This document shows positions 1-8,463 of a DNA stretch of 51,614 nt, in pieces; within the stretch, counting starts at the first letter, position 1; each line of letters begins with the position of its first letter. The position numbers and the translations under genes are program-made. Source of the stretch: Mycobacterium sp. 1423905.2 (GTDB lineage Bacteria > Actinomycetota > Actinomycetes > Mycobacteriales > Mycobacteriaceae); the NCBI RefSeq assembly GCF_001673155.1, contig NZ_LZLE01000167.1:1-51614 (forward strand). The letters run 5' to 3'. The notes beneath the pieces were generated by a model, which worked only from the letters and a program-made list of their open reading frames with translations, ran no database searches and was not told the origin of the DNA.

Positions 1-121
1 TCGTGCCACTGCGCGTGATTTCGCGGACCAGCCGCGCCGCTGCGAGCGGGCCGGGGAGCGCCAGCAGTCCCGACGAGAGCACACCGCGCACCCCGGCCAC
101 CGCCACACCGTTCGTCGTCAT
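1..121 (-). CDS. Partial N-terminus of an unidentified protein, possibly acyl-CoA synthetase
   Basis: Reading on the minus strand from an ATG whose first base is at 121, an open frame runs off the left edge, giving about 40 residues that begin MTTNGVAVAG and continue with an Ala/Leu-rich, mildly amphipathic stretch. The ATG lies 2 bases beyond the TGA of the upstream SDR (124-126), so the two are almost certainly co-transcribed. The short N-terminus is reminiscent of mycobacterial FadD-type acyl-CoA synthetases, which often sit beside SDRs, but no catalytic motif is inside the window. The identity is therefore a guess; the reading frame itself is more secure because of the tight spacing. Confidence 0.4.
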   Translation of the reverse strand, partial: MTTNGVAVAGVRGVLSSGLLALPGPLAAARLVREITRSGT

Positions 122-123
122 CG

Positions 124-1011
124 TCAACTCGCTGCCGGGTCGGTGGAATCGGCGACCAGGCGGCGGTGCCACAGCCGAGCCGCGCGATCAGCGGGCCCGG
201 CGAGCAGCACCGAGGCCAGCTCGGCGGGTCCGACCCACAGCGGCTCGATGGTGCGCGGGCGCTCGATGATCGCTTTGGCGATCGTGTCGGCGGCCTCGTC
301 GGGAGTCTGAGCGGGCAATCCGCCGAGCACGGGCGTGGGCGCGATCATTCTGGTGCGCACCAGCGAGAAGTACACCGAGGTCACATCCACACCGTCGAGG
401 TGCAGCTCCGGTCCCACGCTGCGCAGCCAGCGGTCGAAGGCGCCCTTCGAGGCTTGGTAGGCCCCCCATTGCGGACCGGGAGCCACTCGGACACCGACGC
501 TCGAGACGTTGACGATATGTCCGCGGCCTTGCTCACGCATGGCCGGGAGCAGGCCCAGCAGCAACCAGATCGGCCCGAGGTAATTGATGTCGATGGTGCG
601 TTGGAAGTCGTGCGGCCGGTCGTACTGATCGTGCAACGACCGGCGCAACGACTTGCCCGCATTGCTGACCACGACGTCCAAGGCCCCGTGGTTCTCGGTG
701 ATCTGCTTGGTCAGCGCGCTGACTGCGGCCTCATCGGTGAGGTCGGTCGGGTAGGCAACCGCCTTACCTCCGCCGGCGTTGATCGATGCCGCGACATCGT
801 CGAGCTTGTCGGCAGAACGGGCGACGATGAGCACCGTCGCTCCGGCGGCAGCCATTTTTCGGGCGGTCGCCTCGCCGATCCCGTAGGACGCGCCGGTCAC
901 CAGCACCGTTTTGCCGCGCACCGCGCTACGCAGCCGGTCCGGATCGGAAATCCGCGGTGGGTTTGCCAACAGGTCGGTCGCCTTCCGCAGCGCCTCTGCA
1001 ATCACGTTCAC
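124..1011 (-). CDS. SDR family NAD(P)-dependent oxidoreductase
   Basis: Classical short-chain dehydrogenase of 295 aa. The cofactor motif TGASYGIG is at about residues 39-46, the NAG structural motif at 117-119, and the catalytic Ser170 with Tyr185-x3-Lys189 (YQASK) follows. A roughly 30-residue N-terminal extension precedes the Rossmann fold and a 70-residue C-terminal tail follows it, as in longer mycobacterial SDRs. It starts at a GTG (MNVIAEALRK). It is followed at 2 bp by a gene leaving the window, suggesting an operon. Substrate is unknown; lipid, steroid or alcohol substrates are typical for the family. Sequence on the opposite strand is open for 304 codons but has no family features. 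Confidence 0.88.
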   Translation of the reverse strand: MNVIAEALRKATDLLANPPRISDPDRLRSAVRGKTVLVTGASYGIGEATARKMAAAGATVLIVARSADKLDDVAASINAGGGKAVAYPTDLTDEAAVSALTKQITENHGALDVVVSNAGKSLRRSLHDQYDRPHDFQRTIDINYLGPIWLLLGLLPAMREQGRGHIVNVSSVGVRVAPGPQWGAYQASKGAFDRWLRSVGPELHLDGVDVTSVYFSLVRTRMIAPTPVLGGLPAQTPDEAADTIAKAIIERPRTIEPLWVGPAELASVLLAGPADRAARLWHRRLVADSTDPAAS

Positions 1012-1168
1012 CTACACCCCGCATTCACCGAGAAGGCGTGCCAAGTCTTTGGTGCCGCGCTGCTTTCCCAACGCCACTGACTCGTAAATTACAGCTACCA
1101 AAAGAGCTTGTCAGACCGAACGGTGACCCCCCGATGCGGGACTTATGACGTCGCCTCGATCGCGCAGC

Positions 1169-2017
1169 TCAACGTGCGGCCAGTTCCTGGAAGTATCCCC
1201 GGAGCGATCGCGGCTCGCGACCCAGGATCGCGCGTAGCACCAAAGCATTGCCGCCGGGCAACCCGTGCCGGTCGTAGTGCGCCATCATCCGCGTCATGCC
1301 GTCTCGAAACGGTCCTTCTGGCAGTTGCGCGGCGAAATCGTCCAACAAGATCTGCACCGCCCGAATCGGCCGTCCCAGGACTTCGCTGATGATGGCCGCA
1401 GTCTGATGGGTGTCGTGCATGCCCGGCGCGGACAGTTCGAAGGTGCCCCGGCTGAGTGCGCTTTCCGTCATGGCGATGCCGGCGACCTCGGCGACGTCAC
1501 GGTAGTCGACCGAGCAGAACTTGGCCGTCAACGAATAGGGCTGTGCCAGTCGGTCGTGTTCGACGATGTCCGACCAGGACTGCTCGAAGTTCTGCATGAA
1601 GCGGGCCGGCTGCAGAACCGTGAAATCGATGTCGGAGCTGTAGAGAGCTTCCTCGACCGCCAGCTTGGCAGCATGGTTGGTCATCGCGGAGATCGAGGGG
1701 TGGATGACGCCCGAGTAGACAAACTTCGGCACGCCCGCGGCTTTCGCCGCGTTCACCAGGGACAGACCCAGCTGCGCTTCGTTCGCCGCATGTGCCGGAC
1801 CGATGTGGAAGACGCCGTCCATACCGGTGACCGCCTCCGCTAAACCGGCTTTGTCGGCGAGGTCACCGATGACCGCCTCCTGGGCACCGTTGTCGCGCGC
1901 CTGTTGTGCCCGTTGCTCGTCGCGCACCAGCGCACGTACGTGAACGCCTCGAGTGAGAAGTTCAGGCAATACCCAGTGGGCGTGTCGCCCGGTTGCGCCT
2001 ACCATCAGAACGCGCAT
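1169..2017 (-). CDS. NmrA-like atypical SDR, NAD(P)-binding protein
   Basis: 282 aa. The N-terminus MRVLMVGATGRHA carries the GxxGxxA nucleotide-binding motif of atypical/extended SDRs (NmrA, HSCARG type), followed by a basic residue cluster (RALVRDE) after the second beta strand, which usually indicates NADP(H) preference. No YxxxK active site was seen in the expected place, consistent with NmrA-like proteins that act as redox sensors or quinone/isoflavone-type reductases. The gene lies 37 bp downstream of another SDR gene (2055-2819) on the same strand and probably shares its transcript. Function beyond NAD(P) binding cannot be assigned. Confidence 0.82.
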   Translation of the reverse strand: MRVLMVGATGRHAHWVLPELLTRGVHVRALVRDEQRAQQARDNGAQEAVIGDLADKAGLAEAVTGMDGVFHIGPAHAANEAQLGLSLVNAAKAAGVPKFVYSGVIHPSISAMTNHAAKLAVEEALYSSDIDFTVLQPARFMQNFEQSWSDIVEHDRLAQPYSLTAKFCSVDYRDVAEVAGIAMTESALSRGTFELSAPGMHDTHQTAAIISEVLGRPIRAVQILLDDFAAQLPEGPFRDGMTRMMAHYDRHGLPGGNALVLRAILGREPRSLRGYFQELAAR

Positions 2018-2054
2018 GAGGTTCTTTCAGTTCGCATGAGGTCCACCGACCCGT

Positions 2055-2819
2055 TCAGCGGTGAAGTCCGGCTGTGCTGGCTTCGTTGAAAACCGGATAG
2101 ATGTCGTCGTAGAGTCCGTCGCGCTCGGCGAAGCGGAACCGCTTGACCCGTTCGACGACAATCTCGTCAGCACGCGGTCTTGTCTGCAGCAGCATCATCG
2201 TCTCGCGGACGTACTCGTTCAACGGCATCGCGTTCGGATCAAAGCCTCGGTCACCCTGCAACGCGGTCTGCACCTTCGGCGGAATGATCTCGATCACCTG
2301 AATGCCCTTGTCGCGCAATTGGAACCGCAGAGATTCGGTGTAAGAGTGCAGTGCGGCCTTCGTCGCGCAGTACGTCGGGGTAAGCGCGCTGGGCATGAAG
2401 GCCAGGCCGGATGTGACGTTGAGAATCGCAGCTTCGGGGTTGGCGAGCAGGCTCGGCAGCAGAGCCGCGGTAAGCCTGATGGGACCCAGCAGGTTCGTCG
2501 CGACGGAGGCCTCCGCCGCTTCGAGGTCACCGGTCAGCAAGTTCTCCACTCGTTGCACGCCGGCGTTGTTGACCAACACGTTGAGTTGCGGGTATCCGTC
2601 GACCAGTTCGGTGACGAACCGTCGGACGTCGGCGGCGTCGCCCTGGTCGAGCGGCAACATTTGCATCCCCGGGTTGGCCCGTACCACCTCATCCAGTGGT
2701 TGGCGCCTACGACCGGCTATGACCACTTGATTGCCCAGCCGGTGAAAGGATTCAGCCAGCCCGCGACCGATCCCGGTTCCGCCACCGGTGACCAGCACGG
2801 TATTGCCCGTCATCTGCAT
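2055..2819 (-). CDS. SDR family oxidoreductase, DltE-like
   Basis: 254 aa classical SDR. TGGGTGIG is at residues 11-18, NNAG at 84-87, Ser137, and YCATK with Tyr150 and Lys154. The early motif position and the overall pattern match the DltE-type subgroup of short-chain dehydrogenases. The start ATG is supported by a GAGGAG ribosome-binding site 8 bases upstream (minus strand, near 2828-2833). The next gene downstream (NmrA-like) follows after 37 bp and the MpaB-like gene ends 81 bp upstream, so 3854 to 1169 may be one transcription unit. The substrate is unknown. Confidence 0.85.
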   Translation of the reverse strand: MQMTGNTVLVTGGGTGIGRGLAESFHRLGNQVVIAGRRRQPLDEVVRANPGMQMLPLDQGDAADVRRFVTELVDGYPQLNVLVNNAGVQRVENLLTGDLEAAEASVATNLLGPIRLTAALLPSLLANPEAAILNVTSGLAFMPSALTPTYCATKAALHSYTESLRFQLRDKGIQVIEIIPPKVQTALQGDRGFDPNAMPLNEYVRETMMLLQTRPRADEIVVERVKRFRFAERDGLYDDIYPVFNEASTAGLHR

Positions 2820-2900
2820 CGCTGCTCTCCTCGCTGCGCCGACTTAGCCGTATGCCCGGATGCGCCAGGAGATAATCGCCGAAGGTGTGGCGAGTCTTGG

Positions 2901-3854
2901 TTAAGCGCCGCCCGTCGCGGATCTGGCGGGACGGTTGTGCAGCTGGCGCGGATCAATGCCCCGGCGCAGCCACGCCTCCGCCGCCCAGGGCGTGTAGACC
3001 GCCCTGATGGGTAACCGGTTGATCACCGGATTCAGCGCTCGCACGAAGGCGGCGAAGCGCTGAAAACGCTTCTCGCGCTTGTTGTCCCACTCCAGCTGGC
3101 ACACCTGGCGCATCTGCGGCGGCAAGGTGCCCACGATCACCAGGCGGGCGTAGGCGTTCAGTGGTGCCGACACGGTCTTCCAGAGCCGGCGCGGAATCCT
3201 GCGCGGACCCGGTATCCCTTTGCGAAGGTAACCGGTGCCGTACAGGACCGTCTTGTGCGGCACGAACCGGTCCAGCATGCCGTTCCAGTAGGCCACGAAT
3301 TCGTCGTAGGTCTGAGGCTGCCCGCGGTCACTGACACCGTAAAGGCGATACCAGATCTTGCTTTCCTCGAAGATTTGCTCCTTCTCGGCATGGGAGAGCC
3401 GCCGGATGAACATGTCGGCGTTGTAGAGCACCTGGTCGACGAATGTGGCGTGCGCCCAATAGAACAACTCGGGATTCAGGGCGTGGTAACGCGAGCCGTC
3501 GCTGATGGTGCCTTTGATCGGTTTGTGGAAATCCCGCACTGTGCGGCCCCACTTGCGCGGATCGTCGGAGTAGACGGTCCGCATCAGCGGGGGCGCGGTT
3601 CGTTTCGCCCTGCCCAGCGTGTCGCTGAAGATGACCGAGTGATCGAACACGCCTTGGGCCAGCTGTTCGATGCAGTTCTCGGTGCCGGCGACGCGCTGAA
3701 AGCCGAAGATCTGGGTGCGGTTGTCTCCGTAGAACTTCCAGATCAGCGAGTCGGGTCCAAGCCGGGCCACGTCGTCATCCGACAGGTCGTCGACTAGCAC
3801 CGGCAGCGCTTCCCCGACACCGGTGTCGAAACTCGACGCGTGGCCTGTGGACAT
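2901..3854 (-). CDS. Oxygenase MpaB family protein (DUF2236)
   Basis: 317 aa. The protein has the pattern of the DUF2236/MpaB family, the group that includes latex-clearing protein and fungal MpaB: an FYGDNRTQIFGFQR segment near residue 42, FDHSVIF near residue 72, a DFHKPIKG segment with a conserved His, and NPELFYWAHATFVD. Family members bind heme b through conserved His residues and catalyse oxidative cleavage of polyisoprenoids or remain uncharacterised. Mycobacteria carry many paralogs. The start ATG has GAGGG about 6 bases upstream. It is divergent from the tetR gene at 3958, which is its likely regulator. No signal peptide is evident. Confidence 0.85.
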   Translation of the reverse strand: MSTGHASSFDTGVGEALPVLVDDLSDDDVARLGPDSLIWKFYGDNRTQIFGFQRVAGTENCIEQLAQGVFDHSVIFSDTLGRAKRTAPPLMRTVYSDDPRKWGRTVRDFHKPIKGTISDGSRYHALNPELFYWAHATFVDQVLYNADMFIRRLSHAEKEQIFEESKIWYRLYGVSDRGQPQTYDEFVAYWNGMLDRFVPHKTVLYGTGYLRKGIPGPRRIPRRLWKTVSAPLNAYARLVIVGTLPPQMRQVCQLEWDNKREKRFQRFAAFVRALNPVINRLPIRAVYTPWAAEAWLRRGIDPRQLHNRPARSATGGA

Positions 3855-3878
3855 ACCGCCCTCTCGTGAAGCAGAGAA

Positions 3879-3896
3879 ACAAATCTGTCTTTTTGT
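3879..3896. promoter_or_regulatory. Candidate operator in the mpaB-like/tetR divergent region
   Basis: Between the divergent starts at 3854 and 3958 lies ACAAA-N8-TTTGT, a 5-bp inverted repeat in an AT-rich pocket that stands out from the GC-rich surroundings. A second short palindrome, CCTAGG, follows at about 3902-3907. TetR-family repressors commonly bind such sites beside their own gene. The arms are short, so this is a weak call based on position and symmetry. Confidence 0.3.
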
Positions 3897-3957
3897 GTCA
3901 CCCTAGGTGTCGGAGCGTGCACTCGCAACACGGCCGGGGCGGACAGGCGGAACTACC

Positions 3958-4548
3958 ATGCACACCAGAATGAGCCCTGAAACTCAATCGGTCACCGAGC
4001 TCGACCGCCTCATCTTGGACACCGCGCGCACGGTGTTCGAAACCTACGGGGTGCGCCGGGCCAACATCGAGGACGTCGCAGCCCGCGCCGGTGTCAGCCG
4101 CAGCACCATCTACCGGCGGTTTCCAAGCAAAGACGAGCTCTTCGAACGGGTGGTTCGGCGCGAGGCCGAATTGTTCTTCACCACGCTGGACCAGGCCACC
4201 AGCGGCCGTGATCCACAGCAGGCCGTGGTGGAGGCGTTCGCCCTAGGTGTTCGGCTCATCGAGGACTCGCCGCTGTATTCGCGTATCGCCGAGAGCGAGC
4301 CCGAATTGTTCGGCATGTTTTCGCGGTCACACGTGTTCCCGATCGGCCAGTTCGCCGATGGGATCGCCCACACGCTGCGTCGTTGCGGTGCGGCGATGGC
4401 CGACGCCGATCTGATCAACGTCGCCGAGATTCTGTTGCGGGTCGCTGTCGGCATCATTGTGTTCCCGACCGACCGTCTGGACACCTCCGACGAGGCCGCA
4501 GTGCGCGATTACGCGGCTCGATACCTCGTGCCCATCATTAGCCTGTAA
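3958..4548 (+). CDS. TetR/AcrR family transcriptional regulator
   Basis: 196 aa from the ATG at 3958 ([10 protein letters not shown]). A longer reading from a GTG at 3907 exists but lacks a ribosome-binding site and would cover the divergent promoter region, whereas 3958 has GGCGGAAC upstream. The N-terminal helix-turn-helix is clear: [20 protein letters not shown], followed by [10 protein letters not shown]. The C-terminal ligand domain is not recognisable by motif. The stop is 2 bp before the GTG of the hydrolase-cyclase gene, so the two are co-transcribed. The divergent MpaB-like gene is the other likely target. Confidence 0.9.
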   Translation: MHTRMSPETQSVTELDRLILDTARTVFETYGVRRANIEDVAARAGVSRSTIYRRFPSKDELFERVVRREAELFFTTLDQATSGRDPQQAVVEAFALGVRLIEDSPLYSRIAESEPELFGMFSRSHVFPIGQFADGIAHTLRRCGAAMADADLINVAEILLRVAVGIIVFPTDRLDTSDEAAVRDYAARYLVPIISL

Positions 4549-4550
4549 CT

Positions 4551-5915
4551 GTGGCGCAGCTTCCCCGAACCCGCTACGCCAAGTGCGGCGACCTGGACAT
4601 CGCATACCAGGTCATGGGTGAAGGACCGATCGACCTGCTGGTCGTGCCGGGCCCCAATATTCCCATCGACACCATCGATGCCGAGCCGTCGATGTATCGC
4701 TTTCACCGGCGGTTGGCCTCGTTCAGTCGCGTGATCCGATTCGATCACCGTGGAGTGGGCCTATCGTCGCGGGTGCCGTCGTTCGAAATGCTCGGACCCA
4801 GATTCTGGGCCGAAGACGGAATTGCGGTCATGGACGCCGTCGGCTGTGAGCAGGCCGCCATCTTCGCCAACGGGTTCAGCGCCACCAGCGCCTTGGTACT
4901 GGCGGCCGAACACCCCGAACGGGTCCGCAGCCTGGTGATCGTCAACGGTTCGGCGCGGACTCTGCGCGCACCCGACTACGACATCGGCGCCGACCTCGAC
5001 ACCGCCGATCCCTTCCTCACCATCGGCATCGAGCCCGACGCAGTGGAACGCGGGTTCGACGTGCTCGGCATCCTGGCGCCCAGCGTCGCCCACGACGACG
5101 CGTTCCGATCCTGGTGGGACCTCGCCGGCAACCGGGCGGCCTCACCCAGCAGCGCTCGCGCCTTCGTCAACGCCTTGCGCGACGCCGATGCGCGCGACTC
5201 GCTGGCCAAGATCACCGCGCCGACGCTGATCATGCATCGTCGGGGTTCCCGGTTCGTCCCGTTCCGGCACGGTCGCTTTCTGGCCGACCACATCGCCGGC
5301 GCGCGCTTCGTCGAGTTACCAGGCGCAGACGCGCTCTACTGGGTCGGCGAGACCGCCGCCATGCTGGACGAAATCGAAGAGTTCATCACCGGAGTCCGCG
5401 GCTTCGACACCGAGCGGGTGTTGACCACCATCGTGTTCACCGACATCGTCGGTTCAACTCAACGTGCCGCTGCCCTCGGCGACGACCGGTGGCGCGACTT
5501 GCTCGACAACCACGACAGCATCGTGCGCCACGAACTCGACCGCTTCGGCGGGCGCGAGGTCAACACCGCCGGCGATGGCTTCGTGGCGACCTTCACCAGT
5601 CCCAGCGCCGCGATCGCCTGCGCCGACCAGATCGTCGAGGCGGTTCGGGTGCTCGGTATCCAAGTGCGGGTCGGGATTCACGCGGGTGAGGTCGAGATGC
5701 GGGGCGCCGACGTGGCCGGTATGGCCGTGCATATCGGGGCCCGGGTCGCGGCGCTCGCCGACCCCAGCGAGGTGCTGGTGTCCTCGACGGTGCGCGACAT
5801 CGTCACCGGATCAAGGCACCGATTCGCCGATCGCGGCGAACGCGAACTCAAAGGCGTGCCTGGGCGCTGGCAGTTGTGCGCGCTGGTGCGAGCGCAGGCG
5901 ACCAGCCGGCCTTAG
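4551..5915 (+). CDS. Alpha/beta hydrolase-fold protein fused to class III nucleotide cyclase domain
   Basis: 454 aa with a GTG start 2 bp after the tetR stop. Residues about 10-280 form an alpha/beta-hydrolase-like domain, and 288-450 a class III adenylate/guanylate cyclase homology domain (FTDIVGST at 296-303, GDGF at 341-344). Both metal-binding Asp residues are present (D298, D342), as are D387 and R398. The usual adenine-specifying Lys position reads Asn338 (EVNTAGDG), and the transition-state Asn position reads His394 (VHIGAR). In the hydrolase domain the nucleophile elbow, placed by its distance from HPERV, reads NGFS with Gly108 where Ser is expected. The fusion architecture is common in mycobacteria, where the N-terminal part is thought to be a sensor. 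Whether this protein makes cAMP is open. Confidence 0.85.
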   Translation: MAQLPRTRYAKCGDLDIAYQVMGEGPIDLLVVPGPNIPIDTIDAEPSMYRFHRRLASFSRVIRFDHRGVGLSSRVPSFEMLGPRFWAEDGIAVMDAVGCEQAAIFANGFSATSALVLAAEHPERVRSLVIVNGSARTLRAPDYDIGADLDTADPFLTIGIEPDAVERGFDVLGILAPSVAHDDAFRSWWDLAGNRAASPSSARAFVNALRDADARDSLAKITAPTLIMHRRGSRFVPFRHGRFLADHIAGARFVELPGADALYWVGETAAMLDEIEEFITGVRGFDTERVLTTIVFTDIVGSTQRAAALGDDRWRDLLDNHDSIVRHELDRFGGREVNTAGDGFVATFTSPSAAIACADQIVEAVRVLGIQVRVGIHAGEVEMRGADVAGMAVHIGARVAALADPSEVLVSSTVRDIVTGSRHRFADRGERELKGVPGRWQLCALVRAQATSRP

Positions 5916-5973
5916 CGGCGCTTGTACGCTGGCGTTTGACCCCGCCGCAAATTGCTCAAGTTCAAGGAGGGCC

Positions 5974-8289
5974 GTGACGGCTCCGATCGTGGAGGACGCC
6001 GATCCTCGCTCCGTGCGGCGTATCCAACTCGACATCTCCGGCATGTCGTGCGCGGCCTGTGCCGGCCGGGTCGAGACCAAGCTCAACAAGGTGCCCGGGG
6101 TCCGCGCGTCGGTCAACTTCGCCACCCGGGTCGCGACCATCGACGCGACCGACGCGGCCGTCGACGAGCTGTGTGCGGCCGTTGAGCAAGCCGGGTACCA
6201 CGCCGTGGCGCGTACCGACGCGGCGGCCGATGCCGGCGACACCCCCGACCCCGACGCCCGGTACGCCCGTGGCTTGCTGCGTCGCCTGCTGGTCGCGGCG
6301 GTGTTGTTCGTGCCCCTCGCCGACTTGTCGACGATGTTCGCGATGGTGCCCAGCGCCCGGTTCTCCGGGTGGGGTTACTTGCTGCTCGCCTTGGCGGCAC
6401 CCATTGTGACCTGGGCCGCGTGGCCGTTCCACGCCATCGCGCTGCGCAACGCGCGCCACTGCACCGCGTCGATGGAGACGCTCATCTCGGTGGGCATCAC
6501 CGCGGCCACCGCGTGGTCACTATGGACGGTCTTGATGCACCCGCAGCCGCGGCCAACTCACGGCATCTGGCAGGCGATCCTGCACAGTGACGCCATCTAC
6601 CTCGAAGTCGCCGCCGGTGTGACCGTCTTCGTGCTGGCCGGCCGTTACTTCGAGGCTCGCGCCAAGTCCAAAGCCGGCGGTGCCCTGCGGGCGCTGGCCG
6701 CACTGGGCGCCAAGAGTGTGACCGTGCTGCTGTCCGATGGCGCGGAGTTGGTCATTCCGGCCGGCGAATTGAAGGCCAAGCAGCGGTTCGTGACGCGGCC
6801 CGGTGAGACCATCGCCGCCGACGGGGTCGTCGTCGAGGGCAGCGCGGCGATCGACATGAGCGCCATGACCGGTGAGGCCGAGCCGGTCCGCGCCCACCCG
6901 CAGACCACGGTCGTGGGCGGGACCGTCGTCCTGGACGGTCGCCTTATCATCGAAGCCACGGCCGTCGGTGCCGACACCCAGTTCGCCGCCATGGTGCGCC
7001 TGGTCGAGGAGGCCCAAGCCCAGAAAGCCGGCGCCCAGCGCCTCGCTGACCGAATTTCGGCCGTCTTCGTCCCGATCGTTTTCGCGATCGCCGCCGTGGC
7101 CGGGGCGGGATGGCTGATCAGCGGGGCGAGCGCCGATCGCGTTTTCTCGGTGGTGTTGGGCGTGCTGGTGATCGCTTGCCCGTGTGCGTTGGGGTTGGCC
7201 ACGCCGACCGCAATGATGGTGGCCTCGGGCCGGGGTGCGCAGTTGGGGATCTTCATCAAGGGCTATCGAGCGCTGGAGACGATCCACGCTGTCGACACCG
7301 TGGTGTTCGACAAGACCGGCACGCTGACGGTCGGCCAACTGACCGTGCGTGCGGTCACGGCGGTCGACGGGCAGGACCGCGACCGCATCCTCGCGCTGGC
7401 CGCCGCCGTGGAGGCGGCCTCCGAACACTCCGTGGCGACGGCGATCGTCGCCGCTTCCCCTGATCCGGCGCCGGTGACCGATTTTGTCGCGGTGCCGGGC
7501 TGCGGGGTTTCCGGGCTGGTCGGTGGGAACCGCGTCGAAGTGGGCAAGCCCTCGTGGATCACCCGCAGCGTGCCGGCCACCGACCCGCTGGAGCGCGCTC
7601 GCCGGGAGGGCGAGTCCCGCGGAGAGACTGTCGTTTTCGTGGCCGTCGACGGAGTTGCCCGGGCGGCCATCGCCATCGCCGACGCCGTCAAGGAATCGGC
7701 GGCCGACGCCGTCGCGGCGCTGCGCGGCCGGGGACTGCAAACGATTCTGCTCACCGGCGACAACCAGGCAGCGGCCGACGCGGTGGCCGCCCGGGTCGGC
7801 ATCGACACCGCGATCGCCGAGGTGCTGCCCGAAGGAAAAGTCGAGGTGATCCAGCGTCTGCGCGAGCAGGGCCGGACGGTGGCGATGGTCGGTGACGGCA
7901 TCAACGACGGCCCCGCGCTGGCGGTTGCGGATCTCGGCTTGGCAATCGGACGCGGGACCGATGTGGCGATCGGCGCGGCGGACATCATCTTGGTGCGCGA
8001 CGATCTGCACATCGTGCCCCAAGCGCTGGACCTGGCGCGGGCGACCATGCGGACCATCCGGATGAATATGGTGTGGGCGTTCGGCTACAACATCGCTGCC
8101 ATCCCAATCGCCGCGGCGGGCCTGCTCAACCCACTGATCGCCGGGGCCGCCATGGCCTTCTCGTCGTTCTTCGTCGTGTCCAACAGCCTGCGGCTGCGCA
8201 AATCCGGCGCCGAAGCGCCCACCAAGGAGATGACAACATGGCCGAACAGACCTTCTCCGTCGACGGACTGCACTGCGCAGGCTGCGTAG
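5974..8289 (+). CDS. ctpB: Copper-type P1B ATPase (CtpA/CtpB-like)
   Basis: 771 aa from the GTG at 5974, chosen because AAGGAGG sits just upstream (5964-5970); the open frame extends further 5' only through the preceding gene. An N-terminal HMA domain carries GMSCAAC (Cys26, Cys29). Then come TGE at 299-301, the CPC transmembrane motif at 402-404, the phosphorylation motif DKTGT (Asp446), GDGIND at 640-645, and MAFSS in the last membrane segment, all of a Cu(I)-exporting P1B-1 pump. The usual SEHP motif reads SEHS (His485 kept). It converges with an Rv0102-like gene, the same arrangement as ctpB (Rv0103c) in M. tuberculosis, so ctpB is preferred over ctpA; the paralog choice is an inference. 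Confidence 0.87.
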   Translation: MTAPIVEDADPRSVRRIQLDISGMSCAACAGRVETKLNKVPGVRASVNFATRVATIDATDAAVDELCAAVEQAGYHAVARTDAAADAGDTPDPDARYARGLLRRLLVAAVLFVPLADLSTMFAMVPSARFSGWGYLLLALAAPIVTWAAWPFHAIALRNARHCTASMETLISVGITAATAWSLWTVLMHPQPRPTHGIWQAILHSDAIYLEVAAGVTVFVLAGRYFEARAKSKAGGALRALAALGAKSVTVLLSDGAELVIPAGELKAKQRFVTRPGETIAADGVVVEGSAAIDMSAMTGEAEPVRAHPQTTVVGGTVVLDGRLIIEATAVGADTQFAAMVRLVEEAQAQKAGAQRLADRISAVFVPIVFAIAAVAGAGWLISGASADRVFSVVLGVLVIACPCALGLATPTAMMVASGRGAQLGIFIKGYRALETIHAVDTVVFDKTGTLTVGQLTVRAVTAVDGQDRDRILALAAAVEAASEHSVATAIVAASPDPAPVTDFVAVPGCGVSGLVGGNRVEVGKPSWITRSVPATDPLERARREGESRGETVVFVAVDGVARAAIAIADAVKESAADAVAALRGRGLQTILLTGDNQAAADAVAARVGIDTAIAEVLPEGKVEVIQRLREQGRTVAMVGDGINDGPALAVADLGLAIGRGTDVAIGAADIILVRDDLHIVPQALDLARATMRTIRMNMVWAFGYNIAAIPIAAAGLLNPLIAGAAMAFSSFFVVSNSLRLRKSGAEAPTKEMTTWPNRPSPSTDCTAQAA

Positions 8290-8456
8290 CCACCGTCACC
8301 GCTGCGCTCTCCGCACTCGAGCCCGTCAGCGACGTCGACGTCGACTTGGACAGCGCCGGCAGTTCAACGGTCCGGATTTCCACCAGCGCCGAACTGACCC
8401 GCGACCAGGTTCAGGCGGCACTCGACGGCGAAGGAAATTTCTCCGTCGTCGGTTGA
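8238..8456 (+). CDS. Small heavy-metal-associated (HMA) domain protein, CopZ-like
   Basis: 72 aa. The ATG at 8238 has AAGGAGA 8 bases upstream. The whole protein is one HMA fold: [16 protein letters not shown], with Cys13 and Cys16 forming the metal-binding CxxC. Such proteins act as cytosolic copper chaperones delivering Cu(I) to the N-terminal HMA domain of P1B ATPases. The coding region overlaps the last 52 bases of the ATPase gene in another frame, so translation is probably coupled. CopZ chaperones are the closest functional analogues; direct metal binding is inferred from the CxxC only. Confidence 0.88.
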   Translation: MAEQTFSVDGLHCAGCVATVTAALSALEPVSDVDVDLDSAGSSTVRISTSAELTRDQVQAALDGEGNFSVVG

Positions 8457-8463
8457 GGGCCGG

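Noticed and set aside
2061..3014. 317-codon plus-strand open frame across an SDR gene
   Set aside because: It is antisense to the DltE-like SDR and has no protein-like pattern or ribosome-binding site.
3907..3957. Upstream GTG start for the first tetR gene
   Set aside because: No ribosome-binding site, and the extension would occupy the divergent promoter region; the ATG at 3958 is better supported.
6520..8022. 500-codon open frame on the minus strand inside the copper ATPase gene
   Set aside because: The plus-strand gene has every P1B motif. The antisense frame is Asp/His/Arg/Gly-rich, without family motifs, as expected from the codon bias of a GC-rich gene.
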